A stretch of DNA of 64,000 bases. Origin: JAJPXC01 sp964628905 (GTDB taxonomy: Bacteria; Bacteroidota; Bacteroidia; Bacteroidales; Muribaculaceae). Every line of letters starts with the position of its first letter. The first letter of the stretch is position 1. Made by a program: the position numbers and the translations under genes. The stretch covers positions 1-64,000 of the forward strand of contig CAZVNS010000002.1 of the NCBI GenBank assembly GCA_964628905.1. Reading direction: 5' to 3'. Below, piece after piece: positions 1 through 8,659 of this stretch. The notes under the pieces were generated by a model, which saw only the letters and a list, made by a program, of their open reading frames with translations, was not told the origin of the DNA and did no database searches.

Positions 1-117
1 TCGTGTGAGTGTCATTTTTGGGTAACCCCGCCACGGAAGTTTGCTACTGCCCCCAGAATGCGCCATAAATTCAATAAATCCATTGTCCTCGAAGCTACTT
101 TCATATTCTTTCTGCAT
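1..117 (-). CDS. Unidentified protein, 5' end of a gene leaving the window
   Basis: On the minus strand an open frame begins at an ATG (115-117) and stays open to base 1, giving 39 residues of ordinary composition (Glu/Ser/Phe-rich start, then a Gly-Ser-Ser and a Trp-Arg-Gly stretch). The same frame is also open upstream of this ATG to a stop near 172, so the true start could be earlier with a non-ATG codon, or the 5' end may be damaged. I do not recognise the family. It would be divergent from the peptide cassette at 266. Because the frame is short and truncated, its coding status is uncertain. Confidence 0.3.
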   Translation of the reverse strand, partial: MQKEYESSFEDNGFIEFMAHSGGSSKLPWRGYPKMTLTR

Positions 118-194
118 AAATATTTCAACATATACTTTCTGCGATTTCGATCTGTACCAATTTCCAAATGAGATTTTTTAAGATTTTATTTGCA

Positions 195-228
195 TTGTTG
201 TTTTTTGTAATAGAATGGTTTATATTTG
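195..228 (+). promoter_or_regulatory. Bacteroidota-type promoter of the peptide cassette
   Basis: TTGTTG (195-200) lies 20 nt before a perfect -7 box TATATTTG (221-228), matching the Bacteroidota primary sigma consensus (TTG, about 19-21 nt, TAnnTTTG). Transcription would start near 233, downstream of the ATG at 215. This is the main reason for placing the precursor start at 266 instead of 215. Confidence 0.75.
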
Positions 229-265
229 CAGTTGTAATATAGATTTAATTAAAAATACTGTAATT

Positions 266-541
266 ATGGAATTAAATCTTGTGGAATTGAGTATGCTCGA
301 AGCTTTAGAGATAAAAGGAGGAGTTGCACTCCCGCTCGATACAAACAATAATTGTACGCAAAATGGCTGTACTCAGTCAGGATGCACGGATAATAGCTCA
401 TGTCCTTCGTACTCTGTTTGTCCTGTGCATAGTAACAAATGCTGGATTGATGGTATATTTTGCCCCATTACTCCAGAACAGGGTAATTGTCCGGGATCAG
501 GGACATCCTGCCCGGTGCAAAATGGCACTTGTGGAGACTAA
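266..541 (+). CDS. GG-leader cysteine-rich ribosomal peptide precursor
   Basis: This 91-residue protein has a short amphipathic leader (MELNLVELSMLEALEIKGG) ending in a double glycine at residues 18-19, the classical cleavage site of C39 peptidases. The predicted core (residues 20-91) holds ten cysteines at 30, 35, 40, 46, 52, 59, 66, 75, 82 and 89, mostly as Cys-Thr or Cys-Pro units of 5-9 residues. This matches the GG-Bacteroidales natural-product precursor type (TIGR04149-like). The following genes encode a radical SAM/SPASM enzyme and a C39 peptidase-exporter, so thioether or similar side-chain crosslinking followed by leader removal during export is a reasonable inference. An in-frame ATG at 215 is rejected because it overlaps the -7 promoter box. 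The mature product and its activity are unknown. Confidence 0.75.
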   Translation: MELNLVELSMLEALEIKGGVALPLDTNNNCTQNGCTQSGCTDNSSCPSYSVCPVHSNKCWIDGIFCPITPEQGNCPGSGTSCPVQNGTCGD

Positions 542-573
542 CTTAAACCTATGATACAGAGATGTGCTGAGCT

Positions 574-1851
574 ATGATTCCAAGCCGATATAACATAATA
601 TTAAAAGAAAATGATACCGCATATTGGTGCAATACTTTGTCACATAGATTCTTTTCCATCCCATGTACGTTGAGCGATAAAATAGAGAGTGCGATTAGTG
701 GCGAACAAGAATTTAATCAGCTTCCAGACGTGTTTGTTAGAAATTTATCGGAAGGTGGTTTCTTGATAAGAGAGAATATGGACGAGTTGGAGGTTTTAAA
801 GAGCCTTTATCAACAAGCTGTTCAGGCCAAGAGCTATTTTTTGGTTATTCTTCCCACATTAAATTGCAATTTTAATTGTTGGTATTGTATTCAAGACCAT
901 AAACCATTGGTAATGACTCCCGATACAATCCAAAATATCTGTGCTCATATTGCTTATATGGTTGAGAAAGAAGGTATAGAGTTCTTGCATATTGAGTGGT
1001 TTGGTGGTGAGCCATTTATGTATGTGAAACAAATTGTAGAACCTATAGCCACTTATGCTCTAAAGATTAGTGACAGATATGGTATTCCATTCTATCATTC
1101 AGCAACTACTAATGGCTATTTCTTATCTGATGCCAACATTAAGATCTTAAGTGGGTTGGATTGTAGACGATATCAGATTACTTTAGATGGACCACAGCCT
1201 TTGCATGACAGTATCAAATACCAAAAAAATTGTGAGTCAGCATTTCGACATGTTTTGACCAATATTAATAATCTTTTGAGACATGACGAGGATGTTCAGG
1301 TAATTTTACGCATCAACTATTCCTTAGAAACCATAAAAGACGAATTAGCTAATCAGGTAGCTGCGCTCATTGACCATGATTTGCGGAGTCGGATTATTGT
1401 CACTCCAAAGCAAGTGTGGCAGGTGAAAATCAACAAGTCAATTGACAGTCGATTTTATGAATGGTTGAACAAATTTGATCAATTAGGATTTAAAACTCAA
1501 AAATTAGATATTGTGGAGGACTATATACCCTGTTATGCAAATAAAAAATATTATAATGCCATTAATTATAACGGCAATGTGGTGAAATGTACAGCCTGCG
1601 ATGATTTATATGCAGATACACCAAAGGGAAAATTGTTGGACACTGGTGAAATAAAATGGAATGAACCGTTGGATAAATTGTTCATACAATGCACTTTTGA
1701 TTGACAACAATGCCTGGATTGCAAGTTCCTCCCGATATGTATGGGACCCTGTCCGCGGGAGCATCTCAAAGGTCACTTTAAATGCAAGCACGAGGACGAG
1801 GCGGTGAGTTTAAGAAAGGCGATTATCGAACATATTAGAAGTTTTCAATGA
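574..1851 (+). CDS. Radical SAM/SPASM peptide maturase, interrupted by an in-frame UGA
   Basis: The N-terminal ~90 residues resemble the leader-binding part of peptide maturases. The radical SAM core carries CxxxCxxC (C98, C102, C105) and a GGEP motif (144-147). A SPASM-like cysteine set follows (C320, C339, C342, C373). At codon 377 (1702-1704) there is a TGA, but the same frame continues without shift for 48 residues. These contain C380, C383, C389 and C393 in a typical SPASM end (CLDCKFLPICMGPCP) and terminate at 1849-1851, where the stop overlaps the ATG of the next gene. The continued frame, conserved motif and ATGA coupling show that the ancestral gene ended at 1851. The TGA is either a nonsense mutation, a sequencing error or a recoded codon. 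If it terminates, the enzyme loses half of its auxiliary cluster ligands. The family is closest to GG-Bacteroidales maturases (TIGR04148-like). Confidence 0.75.
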
Positions 1852-3949
1852 TGAGATTCTATAACTTGAATTCAAAAAAAGTTGCTGCATTGTTGGCGGT
1901 GTTGGTGGCATCAATTAACAACGTTACTTTCGGGGCGGTAAATGATTCGATGAAGGTTGAACTAAAGGAAGTGATGGTTGAGGCGGAGATGCAACAGACC
2001 TCTCCCACGATGTCAACATATATACCAAATAAGAAAGTTAAAAATGCTGCGCAAAATGTCATCGATCTTTTGCGTTTGGCGGCAATTCCTCAGATTATGG
2101 TAGATCCCCGCGGGGGAGGTGTGACAACCATCGGGGGCCAAAGCGTTGCGATTTTTATCAATTATATGCCGGCCACAAGCGAGGATATTAATGGTATGCG
2201 AATGGCTGATGTGCGTCGCATCGAATACCTCGACTTCCCCACAGACCCCCGATTCCGCAATGCTGAACACGTGGTGAATATTATAGTCCAACAATATGAG
2301 TATGGTGGATATAGTAAGATTTCTGCATCGCAATATGTCATGGGTGCAGAAACCACGCAGGGCGCAATATTTTCAAAATTCGCCTACAAGAAATTTACAT
2401 ACGACTTCTATGCGGGGTTTGACCGAGTGGACTCCAAGCATGTAAACCAGTCCAATTACTCATCGTTCAGGCTACCCGACGGAACAATCAATCGCAATCA
2501 GCAGCCTAATTCATCCAAATTTGCGTATTACAATCTACCGGTGACGTTACGTCTCACATATGGCACGCAAAAGATGCAACTGCGCAACACCATAGGGTAT
2601 TCCTTTATGAACCGCTACAAGAATGTACAGATGGGTCAATTAACATTCACCCCTGACATTGATGCTGATTATAATTATTGTCAATCATCTCCTTATCGTA
2701 ATTCGTCATTGACATGGTATGGCAATTATTACTTCGCATTGTCATCCAAATGGCAGCTCACTGTTGACCCACAGATTGCTTACAGTCACAATGATTCGTA
2801 CAGTGATTATTCAACGACAATGGTAGACGCTTCGGAAATAATAAACAACGCCAAAGAGAACGCATATAAGCTTCGTCTTGATGCAAAGATTGCTAAACAG
2901 ATAGGGCAACACAGTGTGAATTTAAGTGTCAACGCAGGCTCTCATATTAACGACATAGACTATTGGGGGTCAAATCCATTCCATACAAAGTTTTCTAATT
3001 CTTTTGTTGGAACTACACTGGGCTATGCAATTAGTCTAAGGAAGGTATATCTGAATGTCGATGGGGGAATTTCAGGTGAATTCCAACGCACAAACGGTTA
3101 CAATTACGACGACTGGTATCCGTTTGCTCATTTATCTGCAACATACGCTTGGAATCAAAAAATCAGGCTCAATTATGGGGGCAGTACGCTACAAGCTCTC
3201 CTGACGCATCGATGAGTACGCCAGGCTTACTCCAATCTAATGAGCTGCTTTACAATACAGGAAACCCTAATCTTACCAATGCACGTCATACTACGGTGTA
3301 TGCAGGATACACATATATGCCTACTAACAAGTTCATGGCGACCGTGTATGGACAATACTACGGCATCTATGACCGTAGTGTTGCAATATACTACGTAAAG
3401 GACACAGGAGATGGACTTGTCAGATCATATATCAATAGCGGTGATTACACAAAGACCGACTTTGGAGCAAATTTCGTGCTTAAATTACTAAGAGGGTCTA
3501 TGGTTTTTCAACTAAGACCCACTTACTCAAATTGCCACTCATCCGGATATATCCGCGATAACCGTAATATATTTAATTACAGCTTCGCTTGGCAATACTA
3601 TGTTGGAAGTTTTAACATTGCAGCATACTACACCAGTCGCACTCATGCATTTAATGCTACTACCGGGGCATATCTGAGTGATCGAAGCTCATATAGTTTT
3701 CAACTCGGATGGGCCAATGAGGAATGGAACGTAAGGCTGACTGCCAACAATTTCTTCCGAACGCGCTACGATAGCGGTTGGAGTGTGTTAGACACTCAAT
3801 TGTATAGTAACACGTATGTTGCATATAATTCAAATCGTAGAGCATCGTTAGCTATATCAGCAACATACACTTTTGGCTACGGCAAAAAGATTAAGCATGG
3901 TAATGAGATAGGAGCACAGACAGGCTCATCTTCTGCAATCATGGAGTAA
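1848..3949 (+). pseudogene. TonB-receptor-like outer-membrane barrel, frameshifted
   Basis: An N-terminal signal peptide is followed by a plug-like domain (about residues 40-140, with a Gly-rich stretch and a VRRIEYL motif) and a long beta-barrel with alternating aromatic strands, as in Bacteroidota OMP-beta-barrel TonB-dependent receptors. The first frame (from 1848) runs to 3215, but homologous barrel sequence moves to another frame at the G-run 3177-3181 and continues to 3949. Adding one G (five to six) restores a continuous 700-residue protein reading LNYGGQYATSSPDAS across the junction. Without it, two fragments of 455 and about 260 residues result. The gene starts by ATGA overlap with the maturase gene, so it belongs to the same operon and probably serves as the outer-membrane port or receptor for the peptide. 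Error, contraction or phase variation cannot be told apart from one sequence. Confidence 0.75.
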
Positions 3950-3967
3950 AGGTATTTGTTCGGATAA

Positions 3968-6187
3968 ATGTTGTATAAGTCGATCCCATTTACCTTTATA
4001 AGACAACGCGACTCGATGCAATGTGGAGTCGCATGTCTTGCTATGATAGCCAACTACTTTGGAATCAATAGTTCATTGGATGAAGTGGAGGAGATTTGTG
4101 TGGCGACTGCTGAGGGGGTCTCACTGAAAGGAATTTCCGATGGAGCGCAATCTTTGGGAATGAGGACGATGTCAGTTAAGGCTACTGTTGACCAGTTGGT
4201 CGCTATGAATTCTATTAGTGTACTTCATTGGAAACAAAACCATTTTGTCGTGCTATATCATATTGATAAGGCAGGAAAAAGGTTCTGGATTGCTGACCCG
4301 GCCAGGGGAAAATATAGAATTAATAAAGAGCAATTAAGAGCAGCTTGGGTTTCTACAAAAATTGACACACAAGATGCCGGAATTGCACTATACATACCGA
4401 GGGCAGAAAATGCCTCATATTATAATAGTCAACACAAAAAGAATAATGTAGCCAATCATAACCTGGATTTGAGATTTCTTTGGCGTTATATTGTGCAATA
4501 TAAGCATTTTTTTGGACAAATTTTGCTTGCGTTATTTGTTGGGTGCGTACTTCAACTACTTCTGCCTTATGCAACACAAATAATAGTAGATAAAGGTATT
4601 GGTGATTCGGATATCAAATTGATATGGATGATATTATTAGGAGAGGTTGTGATAATACTCGGACGAGCATCCACTGATTTTATACGACGGTGGCTAAGCC
4701 TCCATATTTCAATGAGAATAAACATATCATTGATAAGCGACTTCTTTGTTAAATTGCTTAAATTGCCCATGCGATTCTTTGATACAAGGCAAATGGGAGA
4801 TTTGATGCAGAGAATGGCTGACCATACAAGGGTACAGAAGTTCTTGACTGGACAAATTTGGGGAACAATGTTTTCCTTGGTATCATTCATTGTGTTGGTT
4901 TTTCTCTTGTTAACGTATGATGCTATTATCTTCACAGTATTTTTGGGCGGAAGTATAATGTACATAGGCTGGATCCTAATTTTTCTTAATAGAAGAAGAA
5001 TGATAGATTATGAGTTGTTTGAGCAGCAAGCGGTAAATAATAATAGGACTTACCAGTTCTTGTCCTCCCTAATAGAAATCAAATTGCAAAATTGCGAAGA
5101 TCGTAGAAGATGGGAATGGGAAGATGCTCAGGCAGAATTGTTTGAGACACAAACTCGTGCATTACGACTTCAACAAGTCCAGGAGGCAGGTAGTATCTTT
5201 ATAAATGAGACAAAGAATATCTTTATCACTGTTATTGCTGCATATGCCGTAATTGAGGGGAATATTAGCTTTGGTGTTATGATGGCCATACAATATATAG
5301 TTGGCCAGCTCAATTCTCCAATTGAACAATTTATGAATTTCATTCTTGCTGCTCAGGATGTGAAAATATCCTTTGATCGAATTAACGAAATTCATCTTCG
5401 GAAAGATGAAGATGATTGTCAGAAACAAAATATTGCCACATCCATAGCTCCTGAAATTAGCTTCTCAAATGTCAATTTCAAATATGATAAACATAATATA
5501 TATAATACACTTGATGATATAAATTTAAGAATCGCTCCTTCAACGACGACAGCAATTGTAGGTGCAAGCGGAAGTGGCAAATCAACATTAATAAAACTTA
5601 TGTTGGGATTTTATCCTATAACTCAAGGGAAAATTACTGTAAATGGTATTTCTCTAAATGATGTCAACCATCGCATTTGGAGAAGTATTAGTGGTGTTGT
5701 AACACAAGACAGTGTGATCTTCTCTGATACAATTGCAAGAAATATTGTCATAAAGGAGGAAACAATTGACGAGGAGAGAATGAAATATGCCGCTTCAATG
5801 GCATGTATTGACGACTACATAGAGTCTCTACCATTAGGTTACAATACACTTATCGGACCGGATGGTGTTGGAATTAGTCAAGGGCAAAGACAGAGGATAC
5901 TAATTGCAAGAGCAATTTATAAGAATCCTGTTGTTATATTTTTTGATGAGGCAACCAATGCGTTGGACTCCACAAATGAAAAAAAGATAATGGATAATCT
6001 AAATAAATTTTATGAAGGTAGAACGGTGATTATTGCAGCGCACCGATTGTCAACAGTGCGAAATGCAGACCAGATTATTGTGCTTCAAGATGGAAAAATT
6101 GCAGAAAAGGGGAAGCATGGCGAACTAATCAGCCGTAAGGGTATTTATTATAACTTGGTGAAAAATCAAATAGATACGAATTTATGA
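3968..6187 (+). CDS. C39-peptidase ABC exporter (peptidase-containing ABC transporter)
   Basis: This 739-residue protein has the three parts of a bacteriocin-type processing exporter. Residues 1-130 form a C39 peptidase with the catalytic Cys19 (MQCGVACL), His92 (NHFVVLY) and Asp110 (DPARG). Residues ~160-450 form the transmembrane domain. Residues ~485-739 form the ATPase with Walker A GASGSGKST (about 531-539), signature motif changed from LSGGQ to ISQGQ, Walker B (VVIFFDEAT) and a switch His (AHRLST). It would cut the precursor after Gly19 and export the core to the periplasm. The gene is intact, unlike its neighbours, and its stop overlaps the start of the HlyD-like stub (ATGA), a normal pairing for this transporter class. 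Confidence 0.9.
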   Translation: MLYKSIPFTFIRQRDSMQCGVACLAMIANYFGINSSLDEVEEICVATAEGVSLKGISDGAQSLGMRTMSVKATVDQLVAMNSISVLHWKQNHFVVLYHIDKAGKRFWIADPARGKYRINKEQLRAAWVSTKIDTQDAGIALYIPRAENASYYNSQHKKNNVANHNLDLRFLWRYIVQYKHFFGQILLALFVGCVLQLLLPYATQIIVDKGIGDSDIKLIWMILLGEVVIILGRASTDFIRRWLSLHISMRINISLISDFFVKLLKLPMRFFDTRQMGDLMQRMADHTRVQKFLTGQIWGTMFSLVSFIVLVFLLLTYDAIIFTVFLGGSIMYIGWILIFLNRRRMIDYELFEQQAVNNNRTYQFLSSLIEIKLQNCEDRRRWEWEDAQAELFETQTRALRLQQVQEAGSIFINETKNIFITVIAAYAVIEGNISFGVMMAIQYIVGQLNSPIEQFMNFILAAQDVKISFDRINEIHLRKDEDDCQKQNIATSIAPEISFSNVNFKYDKHNIYNTLDDINLRIAPSTTTAIVGASGSGKSTLIKLMLGFYPITQGKITVNGISLNDVNHRIWRSISGVVTQDSVIFSDTIARNIVIKEETIDEERMKYAASMACIDDYIESLPLGYNTLIGPDGVGISQGQRQRILIARAIYKNPVVIFFDEATNALDSTNEKKIMDNLNKFYEGRTVIIAAHRLSTVRNADQIIVLQDGKIAEKGKHGELISRKGIYYNLVKNQIDTNL

Positions 6188-6339
6188 CAGATGCCGAACG
6201 TCGATTACGTCACTCTGAAAGAATGCAAAGAATATTTGATACTCCGCCATCATTTGTTGTCAGATGGGGGGTGCTGATTATTACAATTGTGCTCATTATA
6301 ATCGGTATCGCTGCGTACTGTCTGATATCATGGGACTGA
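6184..6339 (+). pseudogene. HlyD-family adaptor, only the first 51 codons remain
   Basis: The ATG overlaps the stop of the exporter gene. The 51-residue product has a charged start, a segment SERMQRIFDTPPSFVVRWG and one hydrophobic segment (about residues 28-48), then stops. The pattern SE-x-Q-x-I-x-x-PP-S-x-x-VRWG followed by a TM helix is the N-terminus of Bacteroidota HlyD/membrane-fusion adaptors that work with C39 exporters; these are normally several hundred residues long. The periplasmic part is missing, and the next base block is GC-rich chromosomal sequence in opposite orientation. I read this as a deletion or recombination junction. A genuine small single-pass membrane protein is a less likely alternative. 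Confidence 0.65.
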
Positions 6340-6342
6340 TGC

Positions 6343-7149
6343 TCAGGGACGGAGGGCGTAGAAGGCGACGGCTGATGCGGCGGCTACATTGAGGGAGTCG
6401 ACGGAGTGGGCCATCGGAATCATCACGGCGTGGCTGGCTTGGGCGATGGTCGACGCGGGGAGCCCGTCACCTTCGTTGCCCATGATTATGGCCAGTCGGT
6501 TGCCGGGCTGATGCAGCAGTGGGTTGTCAAGGCGTATAGAGTTGTCGGTCAGGGCCATTGCTACGGTGGTGAGGCCTAAAGCTTGGAGCTGGGCAATATA
6601 GTCGTCGGAGGTGTCGAGCCAGGTCCATGGCACGAGGAATACTGAACCCATCGACACGCGTATCGAGCGGCGGTTCAAGGGGTCGCACGATGTAGGGGTT
6701 AGTAGCACGGTGTCGATACCTAAAGCAGCCGCAGAGCGGAATATTGAACCTATGTTGGTGGTATCCACCACGTTGTCGATCACCACCACGCGGCGGGCTG
6801 AGCGACACACATCAGCGACGCTTTGCGGCCGTGGGCGGCGCATGGCCATCAGCACTCCGCGAGTCAGGGTGTAACCCGTGAGCGACTCCAGCACTTGCCG
6901 CTCGCCGGTGTAGATGACGATTTGCGGGCAGCGCTCCACGATGTCGGCGGCGTCACCCTGAAGGTGACGCTCTTCTGCGAGGAGCGATACCGGCTTGTAC
7001 CCGGCATCAAGAGCCACGCGTATCACCTTGGGGCTCTCGGCGATGAATATCCCTTGGTCGGGGTCAAGGCGATTGCGTAGCTGTGCCTCGGTGAGTCGGC
7101 TGAAGGGGGCGACACGCGGGTCGTCGATTGAGTCAATGTGATAAATCAT
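6343..7149 (-). CDS. TrmH/SpoU-family RNA methyltransferase (RlmB-like)
   Basis: This is a 268-residue SPOUT methyltransferase that would 2'-O-methylate rRNA or tRNA using S-adenosylmethionine. The N-terminal ~100 residues form the substrate-binding part. The C-terminal knot contains motif 1 (N132, R138 in NIGSIFRSAA), motif 2 (GNEGDGL, 224-230) and motif 3 (IPM...SLNVAAA, 244-258). Length and motifs match the family; the exact target nucleotide cannot be read from sequence. Its stop lies 4 bases from the HlyD stub, at the boundary of the AT-rich island. DUF4924 is encoded 20 bases upstream on the same strand, so the two are probably cotranscribed. Confidence 0.88.
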   Translation of the reverse strand: MIYHIDSIDDPRVAPFSRLTEAQLRNRLDPDQGIFIAESPKVIRVALDAGYKPVSLLAEERHLQGDAADIVERCPQIVIYTGERQVLESLTGYTLTRGVLMAMRRPRPQSVADVCRSARRVVVIDNVVDTTNIGSIFRSAAALGIDTVLLTPTSCDPLNRRSIRVSMGSVFLVPWTWLDTSDDYIAQLQALGLTTVAMALTDNSIRLDNPLLHQPGNRLAIIMGNEGDGLPASTIAQASHAVMIPMAHSVDSLNVAAASAVAFYALRP

Positions 7150-7169
7150 TGGTTATGTTGGTGTTACTG

Positions 7170-7730
7170 CTACGGTCGCTCGTCGTCGTTGTCGAAGAGC
7201 TTGTCCTCGGAGTCGAGCTTGTAGTAATGGGAGAGCAGGGCGATGAACGAGGATATCTCTTTGATGGCGTTGGCGGTATCGGGGGTTATCTCCTTGCCCT
7301 GGAGGCGCAGCATGAGCATGCCGTAGAGGGCGTTGAAGCAGGTCTCGATTTCGCCTGACTTCTCCTCGCCGGCTTTGGAGCGGAGTTCTACGATGTAGGG
7401 GAGGGCGCGGTAGAATTCGGCGGTGTATTTTGGGAATTTGGGATCCTTGAGCAGGGCTTGGTGTAGGCGAACCATGTCGCTGAGCACGTTCTTGTTGATC
7501 TGCAGGTGGCCGCGCTCGGTCACCCCCTCGCGGCGCATCATGTCGATCAGCGACTCGTACCATTCGGTCAGCTCCTTTCGCTGGGCTTCGTCGAGGTTGC
7601 TGCGGTCGATGATGTTGGCCTTAATGCGGTCGATGTCGATGTCGTTGGCGCGGATTATATCCTCGATGTTCCACATGTAGATGAGGTATTCGGCGATGTT
7701 CTCTTTGCGTTTTTGTGAGGCTATATACAT
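7170..7730 (-). CDS. DUF4924 family protein
   Basis: This is a 186-residue soluble, mostly helical protein. The start MYIASQKRKENIAEYLIYMW and the overall length match DUF4924, a family of unknown function found in Bacteroidota. No catalytic motif, signal peptide or membrane segment is visible. The longer open frame extending upstream to 8120 on this strand is rejected because it runs across the regulator gene in another frame. The ATG at 7730 is the first one that gives the family N-terminus. A short repeat region separates it from the regulator gene. Confidence 0.8.
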   Translation of the reverse strand: MYIASQKRKENIAEYLIYMWNIEDIIRANDIDIDRIKANIIDRSNLDEAQRKELTEWYESLIDMMRREGVTERGHLQINKNVLSDMVRLHQALLKDPKFPKYTAEFYRALPYIVELRSKAGEEKSGEIETCFNALYGMLMLRLQGKEITPDTANAIKEISSFIALLSHYYKLDSEDKLFDNDDERP

Positions 7731-7737
7731 GATGGAG

Positions 7738-7772
7738 GAGTTTTTAGTTTTTATGGACTTTAAGGACTTTAG
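7738..7772. repeat. Short tandem repeats directly after a stop codon
   Basis: Two 9-bp units, GGACTTTAA and GGACTTTAG (7755-7772), are preceded by two copies of GTTTTTA (7740-7753). The tract lies 11-46 nt after the stop of the LuxR-type gene (minus strand) and before the DUF4924 start. It has the same placement as the period-9/10 repeats at 19945, 49783, 56831 and 59055. Confidence 0.5.
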
Positions 7773-7783
7773 GGGCCATAAAG

Positions 7784-8659
7784 TTACATCAGCTGGTGCT
7801 CTGTGATGTAGCCGCGGGTCAGGGCGTAGACTCCTAAGCCTGACACGGAGCGTATGCCGAGTTTGGCTGTGATGTTGCGGCGGTGGGAGAGGACGGTGTT
7901 GAAGCTGATGCCCAGCTCCGAGGCTATCTCTTTGTTGATGTAGCCCATGGCCACGAGGCGTAGCACCTCGATCTCGCGTGCCGACAGGGGATTGCCCGAC
8001 GTTGTCGCGGGTGCCGCGGCTGGTTCGCAGGTGATGGCCCGGAGTATGCGGTCGCGCAGACGGTTGTTTTTGAGCATATCCTTGCACAGGGCGAATATCA
8101 CGGTGATCACCGCATAGCACAGGTTGGTGTCGTAGCTCCCCTGTATGTGGCTCACGAGCATCTGCTTGAGGTCGGAGAGCTGGTCGTTGATGTCGGTGCT
8201 TTCGGGCACATCGACGTACTCACCCCGGGCTATTGCCGGGAACCATTGGCCGAGGTCGAAGTCGATGCGATCCATGATCTGCTGCTTGAGTTCACCGAAA
8301 AATCGGCGGAAGTGCGCCAGATTGTTGTCGGTGCCGCTACGCTGGATGAGCATGTCGAAGTGGCGGTCGATGTTGGGTATCTGGTAGTGGATGTACGACT
8401 GGTAGGTGAGCGTCAGGTAGTGGGCCAACTGCCTTGGGTCGCACTCCATAAGGTTGCGCACCGGGAAGTAGTTGTCGTTGACGTAGGTGTTGAGTATGGT
8501 GCAGAACAGCAGGGTGTCGATGCTGTGACGCTGGCATATTTCGGCCACGGTGTCGGTGCCCACACCCAGGGTGATGCCCCAACGGTTGATCAGGGGTATG
8601 ACGTCGGGTTCGCGGAGTATGACGTCGCTCAGGGGGGTATGTGGCAGTATCTGGGTCAC
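7784..8659 (-). CDS. LuxR-type helix-turn-helix regulator with a helical N-terminal domain
   Basis: The C-terminal ~60 residues (about 224-285) form a GerE/LuxR DNA-binding domain: SAREIEVLRLVAMGYINKEI with recognition helix SFNTVLSHRRNI. The N-terminal ~200 residues start with a region resembling the DUF542/ScdA-type N-terminus (two Pro-rich turns, then a Gly-Val-Gly loop) and continue as a helical bundle with several His and Asp residues, as in hemerythrin-like sensors. There is no receiver domain. A redox or NO sensor role is only an inference from that resemblance. The start overlaps the 5-FCL gene by 4 bases, so it is part of the dCMP deaminase operon. Confidence 0.75.
   Translation of the reverse strand: MTQILPHTPLSDVILREPDVIPLINRWGITLGVGTDTVAEICQRHSIDTLLFCTILNTYVNDNYFPVRNLMECDPRQLAHYLTLTYQSYIHYQIPNIDRHFDMLIQRSGTDNNLAHFRRFFGELKQQIMDRIDFDLGQWFPAIARGEYVDVPESTDINDQLSDLKQMLVSHIQGSYDTNLCYAVITVIFALCKDMLKNNRLRDRILRAITCEPAAAPATTSGNPLSAREIEVLRLVAMGYINKEIASELGISFNTVLSHRRNITAKLGIRSVSGLGVYALTRGYITEHQLM

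Larger units (their letters stand above)
1..6340. other. AT-rich island carrying a GG-leader peptide cassette
   Basis: From the left edge to about 6340 the sequence is visibly AT-rich (A/T in most third codon positions), while from 6343 onward genes are strongly GC-rich at third positions. The change is abrupt and falls between the last codons of an HlyD-like stub and the stop of the neighbouring rRNA methyltransferase gene. All island genes run on the plus strand behind one strong promoter. I infer a horizontally acquired segment whose right end lies at about 6335-6342; its left end is outside the window. No integrase, tRNA or flanking direct repeat was found at the right edge. Confidence 0.7.

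Noticed and set aside
1702..1734. Selenocysteine insertion at the UGA of the maturase
   Set aside because: The sequence after the UGA forms only a weak GGA/TCC pairing, the neighbouring residues do not suggest a Cys position, and selenium genes are not visible here. Kept only as one open explanation.
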